This document shows positions 1 to 5,316 of a DNA stretch of 10,618 bases, piece by piece. A model generated the notes under the pieces. The model ran no database searches. It saw only the letters and a program-made list of their open reading frames with translations, and was not told the origin of the DNA. The translations under genes and the position numbers were made by a program. Source of the DNA: CAYJPV01 sp964396055 (GTDB lineage Bacteria > Acidobacteriota > Vicinamibacteria > Vicinamibacterales > JAKQTR01); assembly GCA_964396055.1 (NCBI GenBank), contig CAYNDV010000150.1, forward strand, positions 1 to 10,618. Reading direction: 5' to 3'. How positions within the stretch are numbered: the stretch's first letter is position 1; every line of letters starts with the position of its first letter.

Positions 1-21
1 GTGAGCTACGCTTGTCGCGCC

Positions 22-372
22 ATGCCCGAACACCGCGTCTTTGCGATGCCGTTTGCCAAGGTGTACCCCGCCTACGTGCGGAAGGCGGAGACCAAGAACC
101 GCACGAAGGCCGACGTGGACCGGATCATCTGCTGGCTGACGGGCTACGACCAGGCGGGGCTGCAGCAGCAGATCGCGCAGGGACACGACATCAAGACCTT
201 CTTCGCCCAGGCCCCGGCCATGCACCCGAACACGTCGCTCATCACCGGCGTCGTGTGCGGCGTCCGCGTGGAGACCGTCGAAGACCCCCTGATGCGGAAG
301 GTCCGCTACCTGGACAAGCTGATCGACGAGCTCGCGAAAGGCAAGGCGATGGAAAAGATCCTGCGGACGTAG
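22..372 (+). CDS. DUF2200 family protein
   Basis: This is a small cytoplasmic protein of 116 residues from the chosen start. I recognise the DUF2200 family from its overall pattern: an opening HRVFAMPFAKVYPAYVRKAE, then a K-rich segment leading to IICWLTGYD, then FFAQAP, GVVCGVRVE, and a highly conserved end with RYLDKLIDELAKGKAMEKIL. Family members are about 110-120 residues, so the gene looks complete. The frame is open back to a GTG at base 1, but homologues begin only a few residues before HRVF. I therefore prefer the ATG at 22 (MPEHRVF). A ribosome binding site cannot be judged because the upstream DNA is mostly outside the window. No biochemical function is established for the family to my knowledge. 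It shows no signal peptide or membrane segment and no functional link to its neighbours. Confidence 0.9.
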   Translation: MPEHRVFAMPFAKVYPAYVRKAETKNRTKADVDRIICWLTGYDQAGLQQQIAQGHDIKTFFAQAPAMHPNTSLITGVVCGVRVETVEDPLMRKVRYLDKLIDELAKGKAMEKILRT

Positions 373-428
373 CCAGGTCCGGCGTCGGACGCCTCGCGAC
401 GGAGTGACCGGCGGCGCTGCACGGCCCT

Positions 429-450
429 GGCGATTCCGGATACAATCGCC
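429..450 (+). promoter_or_regulatory. Inverted repeat overlapping a TACAAT -10-like box
   Basis: GGCGATT at 429-435 and AATCGCC at 444-450 are perfect 7-bp inverted arms separated by 8 bp. TACAAT (441-446) overlaps the right arm and lies 38 bp before the cupin start codon. It resembles a sigma-70 -10 element. The hexamer 17 bp upstream (TGCACG) is a poor -35. The element could be a promoter with an overlapping operator, or a weak terminator stem for the gene before it, though no T-run follows. The rest of 373-483 shows nothing else I can name. Confidence 0.28.
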
Positions 451-483
451 CCGTCGACCCGGACTGCCCGCAGCGAGGCGCAC

Positions 484-873
484 ATGAGCGAACGGGATCC
501 CCTCACCGCCCCCATCGACGGCGCCGAGCGCAAGACCGCCGGCGGCGTCACGCGCGACATCGTCCGCGTCGGTCGCGGGCGCGTCTGCCGCACGATCTAC
601 TACCCCGGCTTCACGTGGGAGAAGGACATGCACCCGGCCGTCCAGGCCGAGCTCTGCCTGCACGCCCACGTGGGCTTCCTGGCCCGCGGGCACCTCGAAG
701 CCCACTTCCCCGACGGCTGCACGCGTGACTACGTCGCTCCGGCGGTGGTCTTTCTCGAGGCCGGTCACGTGGGATCGGTGGTCGGCGACGAACCGGCCGT
801 CCTCATCGAGGTGGACTTCCAGGGCGACACCGCGAGGCACTTCGGGCTGCCCGAGACCCACGATCACGCGTAG
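484..873 (+). CDS. Small single-domain cupin protein
   Basis: This is a 129-residue cytoplasmic protein that looks like a compact cupin beta-barrel. The first cupin motif is visible around residues 56-69: E56, then the HxH pair H60/H62, G64 and G69. It is followed by a turn at PDG. The second motif is around residues 85-104, with AP at 85-86, EAGH ending in H95, and VVGDEP. Cupins of this size bind a metal through such histidines or act as sugar- or ligand-binding modules. I cannot assign a substrate. The start ATG has a weak GAGG (475-478) five bases upstream. The gene sits alone between a DUF2200 gene and a sigma-54 activator, so context gives no pathway. The cupin fold call is a family-pattern judgement, and an isomerase or dioxygenase function would be speculation. 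Confidence 0.75.
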   Translation: MSERDPLTAPIDGAERKTAGGVTRDIVRVGRGRVCRTIYYPGFTWEKDMHPAVQAELCLHAHVGFLARGHLEAHFPDGCTRDYVAPAVVFLEAGHVGSVVGDEPAVLIEVDFQGDTARHFGLPETHDHA

Positions 874-896
874 CCGTCGTCAGTGGCCGAACCGCG

Positions 897-926
897 GACG
901 TGGACGTGACCGTCCGTCCCCACGTC
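897..926. repeat. Short inverted repeat between cupin and regulator genes
   Basis: GACGTGG at 897-903 is the reverse complement of CCACGTC at 920-926, giving a 7-bp stem with a 16-base loop. An alternative stem uses GGACG (902-906) with CGTCC (911-915). No T-run follows, so it is not a convincing intrinsic terminator. It could be a weak terminator for the cupin gene or an operator just upstream of the regulator. It may also be chance in GC-rich DNA. Confidence 0.28.
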
Positions 927-948
927 AGGTTGTGGCACACTGACGCGT

Positions 949-3312
949 ATGGCGAGACCCGTCGTTTCCCGCGCAGACCTGGCAGGCCGGCTCGACTTCG
1001 AGACGCTCATCTCTGACGTGTCTGCCAGGCTGGTGACCACGTCCGACGAGGGTTTCGACACGGTCATCGAAGAGGCGCTGGGGCGCGTCGTCCGGTTCTT
1101 CGGGGCCGATCGCGGCGGCATCCTTGTCATCGGCACGGACCGGCGGACCCTGCACCTGATCCACGCGTGGTACGACGAGACGCTGAAGGACCGCGTGCCG
1201 CTGAACGTCGACCTCGCGGAGCGGTTCCCGTACGCGTGCCGCCTCGTCGTCGAACGGCGGCAGCCCTACATCGTGCACAGCTACGACGACGTGCCCGCAG
1301 ACGCCGCCGTGGACCGCGCGTCCCATGTCGCCATGGGCGTGCGTTCCACGCTCAACATCCCCATCGCCGTCAGCGAGGACCTCCAATACGTCATGAACAT
1401 CGACGCGATGCGCCGGGAAATCCGCTGGCCCCCGTCGTACGTGCCGAGGCTGCAGCTGCTCGGCGCGATCCTCGCCAACGCGGTCGAGCGCAGGCGGATC
1501 GGCGATGCCCTCCGGCAGAGCGAGGCCCGGCTCGCCCTCGCCACGATATCCGCCGGAGCCGGTGCCTGGGACCTGGACATGTCCACGGGCCGAATCTGGG
1601 CGACGCCGGCGGCCAAAGAACTCTACGGGCTCGCCCACGATGTGGACGTGACCTTCGACATGTTCCTCGGACTGGTACACCCCGACGATGCCGGGCGCGT
1701 CCGGGATCGCGTGATGCGCGCGCTGGCGTCGGCCTCCGAGCTCGCCGACGAATACCGCGTGGTCCTGCCGGGGGGTGCGATCCGTTGGATTGCTGTCACG
1801 GGGCGTGTCCTGCAGGAGGGCGACGCGCCCGCGCGCCGCGTGATGGGCATCTCGCTCGACGTGACGGCCCGCAAGGCGGCAGAGGCCGAGAACCGGCTGA
1901 GTCTCGCACGCCTGGAAGCCGCCGTCGACGTCGCGTCGCTGGGCTTCTACGAACTGGTCGACCGCGGGATCGCCACCTTCCTGGACCCCCGCTGCCGCGC
2001 GTTGCTCGGTGTCCCCGGCCACTACACCGACGCCGATCCCATCCCCGAATTCTGGGGGGACCACGTCCATCCCGACGACCGGGCGGGCGTCCTGGCCATT
2101 CACGAACAGCTGAACGACGGAAGGCTGGACATCGGGTCCGCGGAGTACCGGTACCTCCACCCGGAGCGGGGTGCGACGTGGCTCCAGCACGTTGTGCACG
2201 TCGTCACCCGCCACACGAACCGTCAGGCGCATCGGACCATCGGCGTGGTCCGGGACATCACCGCGCGCAAGAACGCCGAGGAGTCTCTCGCGGCGGAACA
2301 CGCTGAGGTCCTGCGGCTGCGCGAGCAACTCGAACGCGAGAACACCTACCTGCGCCAGGAAGTCACGGGACGAAAAGCGCGGCGCCGGATCGTCGGATCG
2401 AGCGCACCGGTCCTCCGCATGCTGGAGGAAGTCAGCAAGGTTGCCCCCACCAATGCCACCGTGCTGCTGCTCGGCGAGACTGGCACGGGCAAAGAACTCG
2501 TGGCCGAGGCCATTCACGCCGCGAGCCCGCGGCGCGAACGCGTGATGGTGCGGGTGAACTGCGCCGCGATTCCGGTGACGCTCATCGAGAGCGAGCTGTT
2601 CGGCCGCGAGCGCGGGGCGTACACCGGCGCGTTGTCGAAGCAGGTGGGGCGGTTCGAACTGGCCACCGGGTCGACGATTTTCCTCGACGAGATCGGCGAC
2701 CTGCCGCTGGACATCCAGGGCAAGCTCCTGCGGGTGCTCCAGGAACGACAGATCGAGCGGCTCGGGAGTCCACGGCCGATTCCCGTGGATCTGCGCATCG
2801 TCGCCGCCACCAACCGTGATCTCGACCGGGACGTCCGGGATGGGCGCTTCCGCGAGGATCTGTACTACCGGCTCGCCGTGTTCCCGGTACGCGTACCGCC
2901 GTTGCGGGACCGGCTCGACGATCTCCCGCTGCTCGTGGCCGCACTCGTCGACGAGCTGGCCGGGCCGATGGGGAAACGGATCGAACGGGTGTCACGCCAG
3001 AGCCTGGACGCCCTTGCCCGCTACGCGTGGCCGGGCAACGTACGTGAACTGCGGAACGCGGTCGAGCGAGCCCTGATCCTGGCGACGGGCCCCGTGCTGG
3101 AAATCGTCGTTCCGGGCGCGAGCGGCTCAGGCCCGGAGGGCCCGCCGGAGACACGTACGCGATCGGACCATCCCGATCGGGCCGAATACCTGCGCGTCCT
3201 CCAGCAGACCGGGTGGCGGATTCGGGGAACACGCGGTGCGGCCGCGGTGCTCGGACTCAAGCCGACGACCCTCGAGACCCGGATGGCCAGGCTCGGCATC
3301 ACTCGTCCGTAG
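949..3312 (+). CDS. Sigma-54-dependent activator (GAF-PAS-PAS-AAA+-Fis HTH)
   Basis: This is a bacterial enhancer-binding protein of 787 residues that uses ATP hydrolysis to open sigma-54 promoters. The N-terminal GAF domain (about 10-183) and two PAS domains (about 188-312 and 316-445, each ending in a DVTARKAAE- or DITARKNAE-type tail) are the likely signal sensors. A coiled coil (about 447-475) links them to the AAA+ domain. That domain has Walker A GETGTGKE at 509-516 (K515) and a sigma-54 contact loop ERGAYTGA with Y558 in place of the usual Phe. Walker B is FLDEIGD with D580/E581, and an arginine-containing REDLYYRL lies at 635-642. The C-terminal Fis-type helix-turn-helix spans about 745-787 (GAAAVLGLKPTTLETRMARLGI). 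There is no response-regulator receiver domain, so sensing is probably direct rather than through a kinase. No clear ribosome binding site precedes the ATG. The enhancer-like repeats and a sigma-54 promoter match directly downstream suggest it controls the following operon. Confidence 0.95.
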   Translation: MARPVVSRADLAGRLDFETLISDVSARLVTTSDEGFDTVIEEALGRVVRFFGADRGGILVIGTDRRTLHLIHAWYDETLKDRVPLNVDLAERFPYACRLVVERRQPYIVHSYDDVPADAAVDRASHVAMGVRSTLNIPIAVSEDLQYVMNIDAMRREIRWPPSYVPRLQLLGAILANAVERRRIGDALRQSEARLALATISAGAGAWDLDMSTGRIWATPAAKELYGLAHDVDVTFDMFLGLVHPDDAGRVRDRVMRALASASELADEYRVVLPGGAIRWIAVTGRVLQEGDAPARRVMGISLDVTARKAAEAENRLSLARLEAAVDVASLGFYELVDRGIATFLDPRCRALLGVPGHYTDADPIPEFWGDHVHPDDRAGVLAIHEQLNDGRLDIGSAEYRYLHPERGATWLQHVVHVVTRHTNRQAHRTIGVVRDITARKNAEESLAAEHAEVLRLREQLERENTYLRQEVTGRKARRRIVGSSAPVLRMLEEVSKVAPTNATVLLLGETGTGKELVAEAIHAASPRRERVMVRVNCAAIPVTLIESELFGRERGAYTGALSKQVGRFELATGSTIFLDEIGDLPLDIQGKLLRVLQERQIERLGSPRPIPVDLRIVAATNRDLDRDVRDGRFREDLYYRLAVFPVRVPPLRDRLDDLPLLVAALVDELAGPMGKRIERVSRQSLDALARYAWPGNVRELRNAVERALILATGPVLEIVVPGASGSGPEGPPETRTRSDHPDRAEYLRVLQQTGWRIRGTRGAAAVLGLKPTTLETRMARLGITRP

Positions 3313-3313
3313 A

Positions 3314-3387
3314 TTCTCCGGAGACTCCGGAGAAAACCCGGAGACCCGCCGGGTCTTCACGCCAAACCGTTCTCCGGCCTGTTCTCC
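3314..3387. promoter_or_regulatory. Probable enhancer (UAS) cluster for the sigma-54 activator
   Basis: Directly after the regulator's stop codon is a perfect inverted repeat: TTCTCCGGAG (3314-3323), one central base, and CTCCGGAGAA (3325-3334). The 7-mer CCGGAGA occurs at 3318, 3327 and 3338. Its reverse complement TCTCCGG occurs at 3315 and 3371. A further TTCTCC lies at 3382-3387. A second stem, AGACCC (3342-3347) with GGGTCT (3351-3356), lies between them. The cluster sits roughly 60-125 bp upstream of the -24 element, where sigma-54 enhancers are normally found. It could instead be a transcription terminator, but no T-run follows either stem. That the upstream regulator binds it is inference. 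Confidence 0.55.
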
Positions 3388-3439
3388 CAACTCCCCTGTC
3401 AGGAACAACTTGGCGACGCACGCCACGTCGGACTCGGCC

Positions 3440-3455
3440 CGGCAGCGCGCTTGCT
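3440..3455 (+). promoter_or_regulatory. Candidate sigma-54 (-24/-12) promoter
   Basis: The sequence CGGCAGCGCGCTTGCT matches the sigma-54 consensus TGGCACG-N4-TTGCW. GGCA is kept in the -24 part and the full TTGCT in the -12 part. The invariant GG (3441-3442) and GC (3453-3454) are separated by exactly 10 bp. Mismatches are C for the first T, and GC for CG at the end of the -24 block. Transcription would begin near 3466, almost at the GTG start of the next gene. A chance match in GC-rich DNA is possible. The enhancer-like cluster upstream and the neighbouring activator gene raise the likelihood. Confidence 0.5.
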
Positions 3456-3467
3456 ACGGCTCAGGAC

Positions 3468-3794
3468 GTGGTCCAACTCCTGCTGCGGATGACCTTGCCG
3501 ACCGGAGGACACAAGCCCGTCGTCGACGCCCTGCGATCGGTCATGTTGCCTGCCCGACTCGAGCGGGGTTGTACCCGTGCGCAAATCCTCCGTGATGTCG
3601 ATGCCGGCGAGTCGATCAGTTATCTCGAGGAGTGGCGGTCGCCGGAAGACATGCAGGAGCGGATTCGCTCCGAGTCGTTCGGCCATCTCCTCGCCCTGAT
3701 GGAGGCGGCGCCGTCGGCGCCCTCGATCGAGTTCCGCGACGTCAGCGGGGTGTACGGGCTGGAGTACATCGCCGCCGCCAGGGACGTTCACTGA
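3468..3794 (+). CDS. ABM-domain protein (putative quinol monooxygenase-like)
   Basis: This 108-residue cytoplasmic protein fits the antibiotic biosynthesis monooxygenase (ABM) family, a dimeric alpha+beta barrel. Visible landmarks are the first strand VQLLLRMTLP and the helix VVDALRSVMLPARLERGC. After these come the strand ISYLEEWRS with E54-E55-W56, the helix ending in HLLALMEAA, and a final strand before GLEYIAAAR. Family members act as cofactor-free oxygenases on quinols or polyketides, or degrade heme. No specific substrate can be read here. The open frame extends upstream to 3213, but that part overlaps the regulator gene and reads as non-protein-like sequence. I chose GTG 3468 because it begins just before the first strand. 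ATG 3489 would delete that strand. No well-spaced ribosome binding site is visible for the GTG. It is the first gene of the putative operon, 24 bp before the next gene. Confidence 0.75.
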   Translation: MVQLLLRMTLPTGGHKPVVDALRSVMLPARLERGCTRAQILRDVDAGESISYLEEWRSPEDMQERIRSESFGHLLALMEAAPSAPSIEFRDVSGVYGLEYIAAARDVH

Positions 3795-3818
3795 GACCCG
3801 CTGAAGGACACGAACACG

Positions 3819-4577
3819 ATGGACCGAACCACGCTCGCCGCCGCCCTCTCCTGTCTGTTGTTCACCGTCGCCGTCCGGCCGGCGGCCGCCCAAGCCCCCG
3901 CCGACGGCTCGTGGCAGGTCACCGTCGCGCCCTACATGATGGGCGCCGCCATGAAGGGGACGACCGCGGTGGCGGGCCAGGAGGCCACGATTGACCTGTC
4001 GGCGTCCGACATTTTCAAGAACCTGCAGTTCGGAGCCATGGGCCTCCTCGTCGCCCGCAAGGGCGCCTGGGGCCTCGGGGGCGACGCGATCTGGATGTCG
4101 CTCGGCGCCAACGGCGCGGCGCCGGGGCCGGCCGGCGTGACGGCCAGCGTCGACATGAACCAGGGCGCGTTCGCGTTCTACGGGCTCAGACGCCTGGGTG
4201 CGTCCGCCGACCTGATGGCCGGCTTGCGCGTGAACACGCTGCAGGCCAGCCTGCGGACCAACGGGCCGCTGGCCGTGCGCAGCCTTGACGGATCGAAGAC
4301 CTGGGTCGATCCCATCGTCGGCCTCCAACTGCGCACGCCGCAGAACGGCGGGCGCTGGCATGCGCAGGTGTACACGGAGATTGGCGGCTTCGGCGCCGGT
4401 TCGGCCTTCACGTGGCAGGTGTTCCCGACCGTCGGGATCATGCTCTCGGAGCGCGCCTCACTCGAGTTGGGCTACCGCTGGCTCGATATCGACTACTCGA
4501 CCGGCGAGCTCACGACGCTCTTCAGGTACGACGTGCTCACCCAGGGGCCCCTGATGGGCTTCGCCTTCAGGTTCTAG
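3819..4577 (+). CDS. Outer-membrane beta-barrel protein of unknown function
   Basis: The 252-residue product has a Sec signal peptide (residues 1 to about 24-26, ending AAAQA). After it come alternating hydrophobic/polar strands typical of small outer-membrane barrels. The first is SWQVTVAPYMMGAAMKGT. The last strands contain ASLELGYRWLDIDYS and GPLMGFAFRF. The C-terminal residue is Phe, the classic recognition signal for barrel insertion by the BAM machinery. Its size suggests about 8-10 strands, which is an estimate rather than a count from structure. AAGGA (3804-3808) lies 10 bases before the ATG. It is followed after 16 bp by another exported protein gene, so the two are probably co-transcribed. 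It could be a narrow transporter or an adhesion or structural barrel. I do not recognise a specific named family. Confidence 0.8.
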   Translation: MDRTTLAAALSCLLFTVAVRPAAAQAPADGSWQVTVAPYMMGAAMKGTTAVAGQEATIDLSASDIFKNLQFGAMGLLVARKGAWGLGGDAIWMSLGANGAAPGPAGVTASVDMNQGAFAFYGLRRLGASADLMAGLRVNTLQASLRTNGPLAVRSLDGSKTWVDPIVGLQLRTPQNGGRWHAQVYTEIGGFGAGSAFTWQVFPTVGIMLSERASLELGYRWLDIDYSTGELTTLFRYDVLTQGPLMGFAFRF

Positions 4578-4593
4578 AAAGGACCGCCACACC

Positions 4594-5271
4594 ATGCGAC
4601 GAGTCGTCTTGGCCTCCGTGCTGATCCTGGCATCTGCCGTGGCCGCCTCCGGGCAGTCGGCGGACATGCAGGCCATGGCCCAGCAGTTCGGCGTCTCCGC
4701 GAAGCAGAACGCGGCGGCGCTGAAGATGTACACGTGGAAGATGCGGGTCGAGGTCGCCCTCAAGGGCGAGCCGAAACCCGCCAAGCTCTTCCAGATGCGT
4801 TTCGACGCGGACGGCACGCTGCAGAAGACGTCACTGACGCAGGCCGCCCCGCCGTCGCAGCCGCAGCGCGGGCTGAAGGGCCGGATCGTCGCGAAGAAGA
4901 CGGCCGAGATGAAGGACTACGTCGAGGAACTGGCCGAACTCTGCAAGGGCTACCTGACGCCGTCTCCCGGGCTGCTCCAGGCCTTCTTCTCGCGCGTCAT
5001 GACGGTGCAGGCCCCGGGTGGGTGGGTCCAGCTGTACGCGACCGACGTCATCGCCAAGGGCGACAAGCTCGTCTACGAAATCGATCCGAAGACGCAGGCG
5101 ATCCACCGGGTGCTGTTCACCGCGACACTCGACGGCGATCCCGTGGACGGCGCGGTCGAGTTCGCCACGGTCGGCGGCGGCGGGCCGAACTACGCGGCGC
5201 GGACCACCGTCAACGCCCCCGGCAAGAAGCTCACCGCGAAAATCGAGAACTTCGAGTACGCGAGGCAGTAG
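4594..5271 (+). CDS. Exported protein of unknown function
   Basis: This is a 225-residue protein with a clear signal peptide (residues 1 to about 20: RR, a hydrophobic stretch, then AASG). No lipobox Cys and no later membrane segment are visible, so it is probably periplasmic. Around residues 43-75 the pattern YTWKMRVEVALKGEP followed by FQMRFDADGTLQK suggests successive beta-strands. The later part (about 135-225) is also strand-rich: WVQLYATDVIAKGDKLVYEI, then IHRVLFTATLDGDPV. This loosely recalls the half-barrel fold of LolA-like proteins, but I see no decisive motif and do not assign that function. AAAGGA (4578-4583) lies 10 bases before the ATG. The gene starts 16 bp after the barrel gene and ends 45 bp before the repeat-protein gene, so operon membership is likely. 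Confidence 0.75.
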   Translation: MRRVVLASVLILASAVAASGQSADMQAMAQQFGVSAKQNAAALKMYTWKMRVEVALKGEPKPAKLFQMRFDADGTLQKTSLTQAAPPSQPQRGLKGRIVAKKTAEMKDYVEELAELCKGYLTPSPGLLQAFFSRVMTVQAPGGWVQLYATDVIAKGDKLVYEIDPKTQAIHRVLFTATLDGDPVDGAVEFATVGGGGPNYAARTTVNAPGKKLTAKIENFEYARQ

Positions 5272-5279
5272 CAGGCATC

Positions 5280-5301
5280 GCGACATGATCAGCATGGTCG
5301 C
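5280..5301 (+). repeat. Hairpin just upstream of the 815-residue gene
   Basis: GCGAC (5280-5284) pairs with GTCGC (5297-5301), and ATG (5285-5287) pairs with CAT (5293-5295) inside it. One base is bulged and the loop has five bases. The stem ends two bases before the Shine-Dalgarno sequence AGGGGGAG (5303-5310). No T-run follows, so it is not an obvious terminator. It could affect mRNA stability or translation of the downstream gene, or be incidental. Confidence 0.3.
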
Positions 5302-5316
5302 CAGGGGGAGAGTCAC

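Noticed and set aside
933..947. TGGCAC just before the regulator as a -24 element
   Set aside because: No TTGC lies at the required distance (the bases there are CGCG), and transcription would start inside the gene.
925..2517. Long minus-strand open frame (530 codons) opposite the regulator
   Set aside because: Its translation is low in normal domain patterns and rich in Arg, Asp, Val and Gly. This is typical of the reverse strand of a high-GC gene, and the + strand encodes an unmistakable activator.
3314..3358. Intrinsic terminator after the regulator
   Set aside because: Strong stems exist but no T-run follows either of them. The repeated half-sites fit an enhancer better, though a dual role is possible.
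3213..3467. N-terminal 85-residue extension of the ABM protein
   Set aside because: This part overlaps the regulator's 3' end and reads as Arg/Pro/Thr-rich out-of-frame sequence. The ABM fold begins at about 3468.
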